A DNA stretch of 64,000 nucleotides, taken from positions 331,645-395,644 of the forward strand of contig NZ_BNJJ01000007.1 of assembly GCF_016587435.1 (NCBI RefSeq), given 5' to 3'. The position numbers and the translations under genes were made by a program. Shown piece after piece: positions 53,007 to 62,113 of the stretch. How positions within the stretch are numbered: the first letter of the stretch is position 1; every line of letters begins with the position of its first letter. The notes under the pieces were generated by a model that saw nothing but the letters and a program-made list of their open reading frames with translations, had not been told where the DNA came from and ran no database searches. This DNA is from Dictyobacter formicarum (lineage in GTDB: Bacteria; Chloroflexota; Ktedonobacteria; Ktedonobacterales; Ktedonobacteraceae).

Positions 53007-53804
53007 GTGAGCGAAATTCAAGCCTCATTAGAGTGGGAATCAATCCTCAAAGCTGTTCTCGACATAGATGTACGGGCCGCGCTGCCGGGTCTGGACAAGA
53101 CCGGAGTCATCGCCTATACCGATGGAGCCTGTATTAAAAATCCCGGTGGCCCGGCCGGCTGGAGCGCCTTGCTATGGGCGGCCGCCGACGCCAGCGACGG
53201 GCAGCTTCCACAACAGTCTCCGTGTGTAGAGTGCTACGGGCACATTCCCAAATCGCCCACCACCACCAACAACCGGGCCGAGATCTCGGCGGTCCTGGCC
53301 GTACTTTCGATCGCGCCACCGCTACTTCCACTCACCATCTACAGCGATAGCGAGTATACCATCAAAGTCGCCACCGGCGTCTACCAGATGAAAGCCAACC
53401 CGGACCTCTGGGAGATCTACCGCAAAATGCTCAGCTATCGCAAGGCCAAACCCAAATTTATCTGGGTACGTGGACACGCCGGACATGAACAGAACGAACG
53501 GGCAGACTACCTGGCCGGACTGGGCACCTGGAATAACAACAAGGATGCCTTCGAGCGCTGGCAGAACTCACAGACGCCCGAAGCGCGCAGCGGACTCTCA
53601 ACAGCCCAGATCAACACCATACGCAAGCAAGTCCAACAACTCCAGGCATATATAGATACTATCGACCCCAATAGCTCACGCGTCAGCCTACAAGAACGCA
53701 AATTTGTAGCCGACATGACCAAACGCCTGCGCAAAAACAACTTCGTGCCATCCGAGAAACAGAGCAGCTGGCTCCAAAAGCTGGTCGTCAAATATCGCCT
53801 CTAA
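53007..53804 (+). CDS. rnhA: Ribonuclease HI with C-terminal extension
   Basis: 265 residues from GTG 53007, nine bases after GAAAGG; an in-frame TTG nine bases earlier is too close to that site. It cuts the RNA strand of RNA-DNA hybrids. Active-site Asp in AYTDGACIKNPGG, Glu in NNRAEISAV, Asp in IYSDSEYTIKV, and His/Asp in VRGHAGHEQNERADYLA. A 40-residue N-terminal part and a 90-residue basic helical tail (LQERKFVADMTKRLRKNNFV) extend the usual 150 residues. The tail may bind the hybrid. Confidence 0.9.
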   Translation: MSEIQASLEWESILKAVLDIDVRAALPGLDKTGVIAYTDGACIKNPGGPAGWSALLWAAADASDGQLPQQSPCVECYGHIPKSPTTTNNRAEISAVLAVLSIAPPLLPLTIYSDSEYTIKVATGVYQMKANPDLWEIYRKMLSYRKAKPKFIWVRGHAGHEQNERADYLAGLGTWNNNKDAFERWQNSQTPEARSGLSTAQINTIRKQVQQLQAYIDTIDPNSSRVSLQERKFVADMTKRLRKNNFVPSEKQSSWLQKLVVKYRL

Positions 53805-53829
53805 AACAAAGCAACAATAAAAGCGATTA

Positions 53830-54047
53830 CATAGGTTCGGAGCTTGCCTCCGATTATCCCTCCGCCAATGAGCATAATCGGGAGCATGGTCATGTATCCG
53901 ATGATCCCCCCGCCAATGAGCATAATCGGGAGCATAATCATGTATCCGATGATCCCCCCGCCAATGAGCATAATCGGGAGCATAATCATGTATCCGATTA
54001 TTATCCTTCGCCGAGGACAATAATCGGAGGCAAGCTCCGAACCTATG
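53830..54047. repeat. Inverted hairpin ends enclosing 48-bp tandem units
   Basis: Ends CATAGGTTCGGAGCTTGCCT and AGGCAAGCTCCGAACCTATG are perfect complements with the GGAG/CTCC stem. Inside, CATGTATCCGAT recurs at 53891, 53939 and 53987 (48-bp period), separated by CCGCCAATGAGCATAATCGG. Same plan as 40355-40528. Confidence 0.9.
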
Positions 54048-54149
54048 CAATTACCGTGATTGTTTCTTTTGTGTAATGGAACGACTATAAAACGCTGGAC
54101 GGGGTGGGCGGTTGTGATTTTGTTCACACAATATTTGTAATTATTTACA

Positions 54150-54178
54150 TTGTTTAACACCGCAACAACACATATAAT
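54150..54178 (+). promoter_or_regulatory. Promoter of the sedolisin gene
   Basis: TTGTTT (54150-54155), 17 bases, TATAAT (54173-54178). The leader to ATG 54270 is about 85 bases. Confidence 0.6.
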
Positions 54179-54269
54179 GTGGATGCATAGGAAAGAGGTG
54201 AGGGCGTAATGGTGGGGTGATTACATCTATGCATGCAATTTTTATTATATGTGGAGGTTTCTCTATCTT

Positions 54270-56117
54270 ATGTCGTTTCATCGAAAATCACGTTTTCGAA
54301 TAAAGTGTCTATTCATGTGTTTATGTTGTATTTGTTTATTGGCCCTCACTGGCTGTGATATGGGCAATACGACATCTAATAATGCAACACCAACACCAAC
54401 ACCAACATCAAATCTGCAATACCAGACACTCAAACTGGATATTCCCCAGCAGGCGCTTACAGCCCCGATTACTGGTCCTCTATCAGATAACCAGATATTG
54501 CATGTGGGGGTCACCTTTAAGATTGATCCTAATACAATCAAGAAGTTTGATAACAAGGGATCGGATAGTAGTAGTACACAGAACAGCGGTGATCTGGCGA
54601 AGAACCTGGGAATCAGTGAACAGGCATATCAGCAATTTAAGCACTACTTTGGGATCAAAGATGCGACCGTCAATCTGAATAAGACGCGTACATGGATGAC
54701 GATCGATATAAAAGCTGGCTCGCTGGCTACGCTGATGCAGACCAAATTTGTCACGCACAAGCTCAATAATCGCAGCTTTTATACCCCAGACCCCAATCAG
54801 ATGCCGAAAGTACCGGTGCAGATAGCGGGCGCCATTCTGGCAGTGAGTGGCCTGGATAACTATAGTCATCCAGCACGGCCAGGAGGTTTTTTTACTCCGG
54901 CCTCAAGCCATCATACACAGAGCACTGCGGATGTTGATTGTAGTCCGCTAACCAATAAGGCCGGCTGGACTACGCCTACCCTCCTGCCCTCTGATTATAT
55001 TCAGTCCTATGGCCTGGCACCTTTCCAGAAAAAAGGCTGGTATGGCCAGGGGCAAAAGGTGCTGCTGGTCGAGCCATACGATACCTATATTCGGAATGAC
55101 GTAAATGCCTTCTTTAACTGTGTCAATTTTAAAGGCACATTGAAAACTGTCACACTGGATGGAACTCCTCAGGTACCCACAGGTTTTTTTGATGAGTCTA
55201 CGCTTGATCTTGATGTGATTGCCAGTGTAGCCCCCTATGCTCAGATCGTTGATTACCAGGGAGACGCCGGGGGAGCTTATCAACGTGGTGGGGATGATTT
55301 TGTTGTGATCAATGACCTGCTTCAGCAAATCATTGATGATTATCGCAATGATACCCATTCAGGGGCCGTGATCAGTATGAGCTTTGGGGGACCTGAATCA
55401 GAGATTACGCAAAATGATCTGGCTATGATTAATCAGAGTTTGCAGATCCTGACTGAAGATGAGCATATGAGCATTTTTGTCGCCTCCGGCGATTGTGCTG
55501 CCTTCGGAACTGGAAGCTATGGTCAGCTTGGAGTGAGTTTCCCGGCCAGCGACCCGTGGGTAGTTGCCACGGGAGGCACTATGCTCAAAACCGAAGCGAA
55601 TGGCCAGCGTGCCAGTGAGATCGCATGGTCGGATAGCACTGCCGATCATAGTACTTGCAACAACTCATGGGGATCTGGTGGTGGCGTTAGCACTGCCTTC
55701 AAGGCACCAGACTGGCAACAACAGAGCACCTCTTCCATTTCTGGACTACAAAATCAGTATTCCACTGGCTATCGTCAGTTGCCCGATCTCGCTGCGGCTG
55801 CTACCAATAATGTATGTTATATGCAAAACCGATGGGGGGCGTGCGATGGTACCAGTGCAGCTACTCCGCTGGTCGCATCTGGGATGGCGGTCTTAAATGG
55901 TGCATTCAAGTACAACTTTAAGCACTTTTTCTTCGGTCCCTCTGGATGGTATGCCGCACAGGCTAAGGAGGCAAAATATCATCCTTTCTACAATATTACG
56001 AAAGGGGATAATATCTACTATCGAGCTACCCCTGGCTGGAATTATCCAACCGGTCTGGGTACGCCCAATTTCTTAGGTTTCTACCAGAGTCTGCAGCAGT
56101 TTCTTCCGCATAAGTAG
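54270..56117 (+). CDS. Sedolisin-family (S53) protease, lipoprotein
   Basis: 615 residues from ATG 54270, with GGAGG upstream. Lipobox LLALTGC; a Thr/Pro linker; a pro-domain (about 55-215) as in kumamolisins; then the peptidase. The catalytic Glu and Asp lie in FDESTLDLD, the oxyanion Asp in the middle part, and the catalytic Ser in DGTSAATPLVASG. The end YPTGLGTPNFLG and YNITKGDN fit the calcium site. These enzymes work at acid pH outside the cell. The TAG stop is the first three bases of a palindromic repeat. Confidence 0.92.
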   Translation: MSFHRKSRFRIKCLFMCLCCICLLALTGCDMGNTTSNNATPTPTPTSNLQYQTLKLDIPQQALTAPITGPLSDNQILHVGVTFKIDPNTIKKFDNKGSDSSSTQNSGDLAKNLGISEQAYQQFKHYFGIKDATVNLNKTRTWMTIDIKAGSLATLMQTKFVTHKLNNRSFYTPDPNQMPKVPVQIAGAILAVSGLDNYSHPARPGGFFTPASSHHTQSTADVDCSPLTNKAGWTTPTLLPSDYIQSYGLAPFQKKGWYGQGQKVLLVEPYDTYIRNDVNAFFNCVNFKGTLKTVTLDGTPQVPTGFFDESTLDLDVIASVAPYAQIVDYQGDAGGAYQRGGDDFVVINDLLQQIIDDYRNDTHSGAVISMSFGGPESEITQNDLAMINQSLQILTEDEHMSIFVASGDCAAFGTGSYGQLGVSFPASDPWVVATGGTMLKTEANGQRASEIAWSDSTADHSTCNNSWGSGGGVSTAFKAPDWQQQSTSSISGLQNQYSTGYRQLPDLAAAATNNVCYMQNRWGACDGTSAATPLVASGMAVLNGAFKYNFKHFFFGPSGWYAAQAKEAKYHPFYNITKGDNIYYRATPGWNYPTGLGTPNFLGFYQSLQQFLPHK

Positions 56118-56253
56118 GTTCGGCCCTCGCGGCCGATTTCCCGCTTGCCGCATAGGAACTACTTATGCGGACGGGCGCGCATGCGCGCCCGTCCAGTTTT
56201 TTATTGTGTGTTGTGACGTGCGCTGGGCGCACGTCACAACACACAATAAAAAA
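56106..56253. repeat. Long-hairpin repeat, copy 4, with an inverted copy of the gene end
   Basis: 56115-56139 is a reverse GCAAG-type hairpin (GCGAG loop). CCGCATAAGTAG, the end of the sedolisin gene (56106-56117), recurs inverted at 56159-56170. Then ACGGGCGCGCATGCGCGCCC (56171 on), then a perfect hairpin: arms 56197-56223 and 56227-56253, loop TGG, 27-bp stem. Lies between convergent genes. Confidence 0.88.
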
Positions 56254-56287
56254 TGTTTTGAGCGCCATCTGGAAAGATGAAAGAAAG

Positions 56288-56779
56288 CTAGTGATCTTCC
56301 TGATGGTCCTTCACCATTTCCAGCACCACGGCTAGCGCAACCATAAAAGATGCATCCACTCCCGGCGCGACATCGACGGCGTAGCATTCATGGAACAGCG
56401 AAAACTCGCGGCCCACCTGGCCCAGAAGGTTGCCAGCACTATCATTGACCGTAAAATTCCAGGCCCAGACATTACCATTGATATGGAAGACCATACCATT
56501 ATCACCCTGAACCTTGAAACGCTCGCCAAAAAGATGAAACTGCTCATGCACATTCGCCCAATGCTCACCATTGCGGTAAATGTCATAGCTCGGTCGGAAA
56601 GAGATCAGCTTTTGCTTGATATGGACCAGTTCCTGGCCGGTATAGTGATCCCGCACCACCAGATTATCACCCATATGGAAAATTTTGCCATGGATATCAA
56701 AGACATCATTGCCAGCATCATCCCGCACCGTAAAGTTATCGGTCAGACCCCAGGCATGTTCTCTCAGATGATAGCGCAT
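56288..56779 (-). CDS. LURP-one-related (tubby-like) protein
   Basis: 163 residues from ATG 56779, with GAAAGG upstream. The sequence follows the LURP-one/YxjI pattern: RYHLREHAWGLTDNFTVRD, DVFDIHGKIFHMGDNLVVRD, GQELVHIKQKLISFRPSYDI, and GNVWAWNFTV. The fold is a 12-strand barrel around a helix, as in phospholipid scramblases and Tubby C-terminal domains. The function in bacteria is unknown. It converges with the sedolisin gene. Confidence 0.85.
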   Translation of the reverse strand: MRYHLREHAWGLTDNFTVRDDAGNDVFDIHGKIFHMGDNLVVRDHYTGQELVHIKQKLISFRPSYDIYRNGEHWANVHEQFHLFGERFKVQGDNGMVFHINGNVWAWNFTVNDSAGNLLGQVGREFSLFHECYAVDVAPGVDASFMVALAVVLEMVKDHQEDH

Positions 56780-56892
56780 AGGCTTGAACACCTTTCAACC
56801 TATAGATCTGAGAAGCGCATATGTGTGCCGGGACAACAAACTTCTCAGACACAGTCGATCATACAAACGATGAATAGAGGTGCACCGTAAGC

Positions 56893-58518
56893 CTAAGGCA
56901 ACACCAGGCGCCTGGCCTGCACCACATTGCGTTTACTACACTTCCCATCGACAATCACCACAGCGCCCTCTGCCAGTTCCCGCATAGCAGCCTCCAGGTT
57001 AGAGACACGGCGGCCCTCGTGGTCAAAGATCGTTGTCTTCTCAGTCACAACCACCGCTCCTGGCTCAGCTTCACCCGAGCGCTTCTGGACCGCGCCGGCA
57101 ATCACATACGTATTGGGGCGAGAAGCACAGGGAGCTTTGCCGAAGATGGCCACCTTGCGTCCCTGGGAGGCCAGCGCATCCATCACATCTGGCAGTTCCT
57201 TGCTCAACTCTTTCACATGCTCCTGCTCCTGCTCAGATTTATCATCTTTGGAGTGTAGCTCCGACTCGGCCAGCGTCTCTACCGCAGTCGTATGCTTCTG
57301 AGAAGAGGTCTCCATGGGCTTACCATCTTCGTGGCGATGGCGCTGGAAGAGGCCATGCTTGAGCCTCTGGCCAGTCTCAGATTCCTCCTGCTCATGATAG
57401 GCGCCATTCTCTTTATTGGAAGGATGATATGCATGCTCGAACAGCTCTTCATCATACGCCAGAGGAATAGCGACGGGAAGAGCTTGAGGCAACGTATCGA
57501 TCTGATAGGTAATAAAGATCTTATCTAGTTCCTCTTTATTCAAATGTGCCAATTTTTCATAATCGCTGGAGCTCAGATAGTCTTTGAGTTTGACTGCACT
57601 GCCATCTACCTGCAAGGGAGCGCTGGCCGGAACCTTGATACGCAAATGGGAACCTTTAAAGTACTCGGCCGTAGTATTGTCCGGCTTCTGGCGCAGCAGC
57701 AACGACGACAGTTGTTGCAAGGTAGTCAATGGATTGCCGGCCGTAATCACACAGACATCGATAGCCCCATCATCCACATAGGCGTCTGGAGTGATACGCT
57801 CAACTTTAGCGTAGCGGCGCGTATTGCCCAGCACAATCTGGACCGCCTCACCCCGCCAGAGCGAATCGCTGTCCTGGCCGGCCTGAATCTCAACCGGAAA
57901 AGGATGCTGCTCCGGCAACTCTTTGGCGGCCGACAGCCCGACAGCGAAGGGTCCAATCTGGTATTTTAATGGCTTCGAGACACCACTCATGATAGCCGCA
58001 TCCAGACCGATACCTGCCATCAACAAAAAATGGTGACGCACCTTCCCGCTCTCCTGCGAAGCCTTCTTACCAGCCTTAGCAGGAACAATCGAAGGCTTAT
58101 CGTCGCCCGGAAAAGAGATCGAGCGCACCGAGATACGACCCACGTCAACGTTGCGCGTCTCGCTATTGATGAGGGTCAAAGCCGCTTTAACAGGATCGGT
58201 TGGCACACCGATTTCGCCCGCCCACACATTAGCGGTACCCCCGGGGATCAATCCGACAGTTGGCCGCTTACCCTTCACGCTCATTACACCATTGACAGCC
58301 TGATTGAGCGTCCCATCACCACCATAAACAATCACCAGATCACTCTTCTTCTCCAGCGTAGCCTCACGCGCCAACACCATTATATGCTTGCCATACTCTT
58401 TTAAAGCAATTTCTGTTTTGTAGCCACCAGCCGACAGGACAGCCAGAATATCCGACAATTTGGCCGCATTCTCACCCGCCCGGGGATTAATAAGGAAAGA
58501 AGCAGTTTTACCAGGCAT
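56893..58518 (-). CDS. YegS/DagK-like lipid kinase with C-terminal extension
   Basis: 541 residues. The N-terminal 310 residues form a diacylglycerol kinase fold: FLINPRAGENAAKL, the nucleotide loop VYGGDGTLNQAVNGV, GLIPGGTANVWA. It transfers phosphate to a membrane lipid. After that come a charged linker (about 370-450) and a final 90-residue domain (AIFGKAPCASRPNTYVIAGA, then TIFDHEGRRVSNLEAAMREL) resembling small OB-like or DUF5666-like folds. The extension is not usual. Start ATG 58518 is preceded by AGGTGG. Confidence 0.85.
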   Translation of the reverse strand: MPGKTASFLINPRAGENAAKLSDILAVLSAGGYKTEIALKEYGKHIMVLAREATLEKKSDLVIVYGGDGTLNQAVNGVMSVKGKRPTVGLIPGGTANVWAGEIGVPTDPVKAALTLINSETRNVDVGRISVRSISFPGDDKPSIVPAKAGKKASQESGKVRHHFLLMAGIGLDAAIMSGVSKPLKYQIGPFAVGLSAAKELPEQHPFPVEIQAGQDSDSLWRGEAVQIVLGNTRRYAKVERITPDAYVDDGAIDVCVITAGNPLTTLQQLSSLLLRQKPDNTTAEYFKGSHLRIKVPASAPLQVDGSAVKLKDYLSSSDYEKLAHLNKEELDKIFITYQIDTLPQALPVAIPLAYDEELFEHAYHPSNKENGAYHEQEESETGQRLKHGLFQRHRHEDGKPMETSSQKHTTAVETLAESELHSKDDKSEQEQEHVKELSKELPDVMDALASQGRKVAIFGKAPCASRPNTYVIAGAVQKRSGEAEPGAVVVTEKTTIFDHEGRRVSNLEAAMRELAEGAVVIVDGKCSKRNVVQARRLVLP

Positions 58519-58647
58519 AAGCATACCACCTCGCAGATATATAAAATGTTAACTAATTCTCATAGAACACGAGGGAATCAGTAGTTCAGTTTCAAACATA
58601 GGATATTTGTGCGCCAGGCTTGCTTTATTTCCATTGCCATCGGGGTG

Positions 58648-58760
58648 TCAGCGCCCACTCTTTTTATATGTGTTATTGCAGGAAGCGCGCGTTGCGCGCT
58701 TCCTGCAATAACACATATAAAAAGAGTGGGCGCTGAAGGCGCGCAGCGTTAGGGGCCGCA
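58648..58760. repeat. Long-hairpin repeat, copy 5 (43-bp stem, 3-base loop)
   Basis: Arms 58648-58690 and 58694-58736, loop GTT, every base paired. It is the longest perfect stem in the window. The GC-rich module stands reversed on the right (GCGCAGCGTTAGGGGCCGCA). Between the lipid kinase start and the transketolase end. Confidence 0.92.
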
Positions 58761-58835
58761 GGCATGAAATGAAAGGAGCGCAGGAGAGCGGATGGGCTCT
58801 CCTGCGCTTTGGTTTGGCGTGTGTCGTGAATAGTG

Positions 58836-60701
58836 TTATTTGACCAATGTTCTGACAGCCTGGGCGATGTCGTGGGCGCTGATACCCGCGGCTTCGAGCA
58901 GCTCAGCAGGTTTACCAGAGCTTGGCATGGACTGTACGGCCAGTTTGACGATCTGAGGCATGGGGACTTCGGCCTGCGAGAACGCTTCCAGCACTGCTTC
59001 ACCCAGACCACCTTCGGGCCAGTGGTCTTCAACCGTGATGATCTTGCCACCAGCTTCTTCAGCCGCGGCCAGCAACGTTTCATCGTCGATGGGCTTCACC
59101 GAGTAGGCGTCAATGACGCGGATACGGATGCCCTCGCTCTTGAGCTGATCGTATGCCTGCAGGGCTTCGTGCAGCGTAATACCTGCCGCCACCACGGTCG
59201 CCAGATCTTTGTCAGACTGGCGCACGACCTTACTGCCACCAATCGGGAAAGTCTCGTCAGGACCATAGATGACGGGCGTTTTTCCACGCGTCGTACGGAT
59301 ATAGGAAATTCCACCGTGATCGGCCATGGCCGCCACCAGTTGAGCGGTCTGGTTGGGATCACATGGATAGAGTACTGTACTATTATAGACCGTCCGCATC
59401 ATAGCCAGGTCCTCTAAGCCCATCTGCGATGGCCCGTCTTCACCAATCGAGACACCAGCATGCGAGCCGGAGAGACGAATATTAGCCTGCGATACTGCAG
59501 CCATGCGGATAAAGTCATAGGCACGCGACAGGAAGGCCGCGAAAGTCGAGGCGAAGGGGATCATATCCCGGACCTGAGAGCCGACAGCAAAAGCCACCAT
59601 CTGCTGCTCCGCGATATATTGCTCGAAGTAGCGATCCGGATAGGCCTTGGCGAACTCGTTGGCGTAGGTGGAGTTGCTGACCTCGCCATCCATCGCGATC
59701 ACCCTGGGATTGGCTGCGCCGAGCGCGACCAGCGCATCTCCGTAGGCTTTACGTGTCGCCTCAGACGATTTGAGCTCGTAGCGTGGCAATTCGAGGGGCT
59801 TCTTCTCTCCCAGCGGCGCAGGTTGGGCGGGGGCTGGCTTCTGCACAGGGTAGACCATGCTGCGCGCAGCGGGCTTCAGCTCGTCAATGGCCTGCTCAGC
59901 CTGCTCGGGGGTCAAAGGCTTTCCATGCCAGCCATCTTTATCGGCCAGGAAGGAGACGCCCTTACCCTTGATGGTTTTGGCGATAATAAGAGTCGGACGA
60001 TCAGTGACCTTAGCAGCCTGGCGATAGGCCTCATCGATCTCCTCGTAGTTATGGCCGTCAATGATGATATCGTGCCAACCAAAGCCACGAGCACGGGCCG
60101 CATAGGCCTCCATATTCCAGCCCAACTCGGTCTCACCGCGCTGACCCAGACGGTTACAGTCGAGAATCGCCACTAGATTATTTAATTTGTAATGCTCGGC
60201 CAGGTGGAAGGCCTCATAGTTGGAGCCCTCAGCCAACTCGCTATCACCCAACAAGACCCAGACCTTATAGGGAAGCTTATCCAGGTACTTGCCAACAGCA
60301 GCAATGCCCACCGAGATCGGCAGGCCCTGTCCAAGGGAGCCGGTCGCCACATCCACCCACGGAAGCTCAGGAGCAGGATGGCCCGCCAGGCGGCTACCAA
60401 ACTTACGTAGCGTCAACAGTTCTTCATCGGTAATCGCTCCCGCCGCCTTAAACATCGAATACAGCAGAGGCGCCGCATGTCCTTTAGACAAAATGAAATG
60501 ATCGTTGGCAGGATTTTTCGGATCATCGTAGTCATAATGCAGATGGCTCAACATCAAAACCGACATCAGATCTGCCGCTGACATCGACGAGGTGGGGTGT
60601 CCAGAACCTGCTGCGGTCGTAGAACGAATACTATCAACACGTAATTGTTGGGCAAGATTTGTCCATTGTTTCACCTGGGAAGTAGTTTCTGCAGTTGTCA
60701 T
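58836..60701 (-). CDS. tkt: Transketolase
   Basis: 621 residues, slightly shorter than the usual 660. Moves two-carbon units in the pentose phosphate pathway with thiamine diphosphate. Marks: AAGSGHPTSSMSAADLM with the first His, ILSKGHAAPLLYS, the ThDP motif GDSELAEGSNYEAFHLAEHY...N as GDSE(x)nCN, and EQYIAEQQMVAFAVGS with the catalytic Glu. Its gene stands alone between spacers. Confidence 0.95.
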   Translation of the reverse strand: MTTAETTSQVKQWTNLAQQLRVDSIRSTTAAGSGHPTSSMSAADLMSVLMLSHLHYDYDDPKNPANDHFILSKGHAAPLLYSMFKAAGAITDEELLTLRKFGSRLAGHPAPELPWVDVATGSLGQGLPISVGIAAVGKYLDKLPYKVWVLLGDSELAEGSNYEAFHLAEHYKLNNLVAILDCNRLGQRGETELGWNMEAYAARARGFGWHDIIIDGHNYEEIDEAYRQAAKVTDRPTLIIAKTIKGKGVSFLADKDGWHGKPLTPEQAEQAIDELKPAARSMVYPVQKPAPAQPAPLGEKKPLELPRYELKSSEATRKAYGDALVALGAANPRVIAMDGEVSNSTYANEFAKAYPDRYFEQYIAEQQMVAFAVGSQVRDMIPFASTFAAFLSRAYDFIRMAAVSQANIRLSGSHAGVSIGEDGPSQMGLEDLAMMRTVYNSTVLYPCDPNQTAQLVAAMADHGGISYIRTTRGKTPVIYGPDETFPIGGSKVVRQSDKDLATVVAAGITLHEALQAYDQLKSEGIRIRVIDAYSVKPIDDETLLAAAEEAGGKIITVEDHWPEGGLGEAVLEAFSQAEVPMPQIVKLAVQSMPSSGKPAELLEAAGISAHDIAQAVRTLVK

Positions 60702-61147
60702 AAGTACTCCTCACTATACGAGTATTGTACACTTATATCCCCGTTTTCTTGCGTTCGCAGGTAGCTGGGGCAAGCCTTTGTTGCTTGCCCAATGCAAAAA
60801 GCCGAAAATATTAACTACCACCTGACACGGCGGCTCCGCTCATCCAAATGAACGTCATCCAAATGAACGGTCTCACGTTTATTATAAAACATGGTAAACG
60901 TTTTAAACATTCAACGCCGCTCGCTGGTAGCTAAGCTGGACGGATGAATAGTGTGACGCCATCGCCTGCATAAGGCCACCACAACATTTTTTAACACGAA
61001 TTGGCGCGGACGAATAGTTTCAGAACGCATGCTTCACAGAGAGGAAGGAGGAAGAAGAGAAAGAAGAAATATCATGATATGAGACATACACGAGCTTCTA
61101 AAAAGAAGGAAAGATGTATGTCTCATTATTGGGCGTGTATAACCAGC
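60702..61147. other. Spacer with small direct repeat and a hairpin
   Basis: TCATCCAAATGAACG occurs twice in tandem near 60839-60867. TGAGACATAC (about 61079-61088) pairs with GTATGTCTCA (about 61113-61122), perhaps ending transcription from the small gene at 61148. No coding frame is supported. Confidence 0.45.
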
Positions 61148-61390
61148 TTAGCGATTGGCTTTGGGTGCCAGGGCCCAGAACAGCAAACCGGCCATGACAA
61201 AGAACAGCACCAGCATAAATGCCATGACGGGGTCGACAGCACCGGTTACCGGAAACTGAAAAATGGCTGCTAAGAACAAATAGAGCAACCACAGTCCACC
61301 CAGTATCGGGAAAACATATAACCAGTTAAAACGCGCACGAGGGTTCGGTTCACGAACAACGACTTCATAGTCTGAATTAAGTGGCTCCAT
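61148..61390 (-). CDS. Small two-span membrane protein (80 aa)
   Basis: ATG 61390 follows GGAAAGG. A polar N-terminus (MEPLNSDYEVVVREPNPRAR) is followed by two hydrophobic spans (FPILGGLWLLYLFLAAIF and VMAFMLVLFFVMAGLLFWAL). The short lysine-containing end is cytoplasmic. No family recognised. Confidence 0.65.
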   Translation of the reverse strand: MEPLNSDYEVVVREPNPRARFNWLYVFPILGGLWLLYLFLAAIFQFPVTGAVDPVMAFMLVLFFVMAGLLFWALAPKANR

Positions 61391-61632
61391 ACCATACCTT
61401 TCCTTCGAGACCGCAGAGAGCATATTACTATGCTGTTTATTGCAGGCGGCCGTGAGACACATCTCTTCTAAATAAAGATCAGAAATATGCCGGGTCGAGC
61501 AAATCTTATGATAATATCTATCAATAGGTCGTTTTAACAAACGACCTATTGAAATTCAAGTCATATTATAGTCGTTCGCTTCCAACAGCGCAACTTCCCC
61601 ACACCATCCCTTTCGGATGCATAAAAAAGACC

Positions 61633-61863
61633 TTAGCGTCCAAAACTGCAAAAGTCTAGATTGGTGGAGTCACAAGCATCGGAACAAGCAGGCGAGAGGA
61701 TGTCTTCTAAAAAGGAAATAGTGGGAAGGGAGTAACGTTTATTGAAGTGGCGACGCAACTCAAACGCATTGATCTGGTACGTAGAGCCATCTGAGGCAGC
61801 AGTAAGTCGGCCTTCGGCAATGGCACTACAAACATCAGCAAGAGTCGGGATGTGGTCGGACAT
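61633..61863 (-). CDS. Small Cys-rich-tailed protein with excisionase-like core (76 aa)
   Basis: ATG 61863 follows GGGGAGGAAA, a strong start signal. Residues 7-46 (TLADVCSAIAEGRLTAASDG then STYQINAFELRRHFNKRY) resemble the second half of MerR/excisionase-type DNA-binding domains, as in small prophage regulators. The tail SPACSDACDSTNLDFCSFGR holds three Cys in 14 residues. It could be a DNA-binding protein or, less likely, a secreted-peptide precursor; no Gly-Gly site is present. It stands alone. Confidence 0.6.
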   Translation of the reverse strand: MSDHIPTLADVCSAIAEGRLTAASDGSTYQINAFELRRHFNKRYSLPTISFLEDILSPACSDACDSTNLDFCSFGR

Positions 61864-62113
61864 AAATTTCCTCCCCTACAAATATACTGCGACTGCGGCG
61901 TGTTACACAATCAACGCAACAACAGTAGAAACACAAGGTACCAGTTACAGACACGGCTAAAAGCACTAATTCGTTTCACTGTGTCATTTCTAGAATAAGG
62001 GCCAGGAGATGCGATCCTCAACGGTCTCCATCGGGCGCACATCACTCTTTGCGTGCTGCAACGAATCCCGTTGCTTCCACCCCTTATTCGTACAGATGGT
62101 ACATTTTGTCTGG

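Noticed and set aside
53891..54000. CRISPR-like array
   Set aside because: Units are 48 bp with no variable spacers, enclosed by hairpin ends, and no cas genes are near.
56197..56253. Bidirectional intrinsic terminator between convergent genes
   Set aside because: The stem begins with T and ends with A on both strands, so no T-run follows the hairpin in either direction.
61001..61273. 90-residue plus-strand frame near the small membrane gene
   Set aside because: Lys/Arg-rich by chance in a purine-rich stretch, overlapping the real minus-strand gene, no ribosome-binding site.
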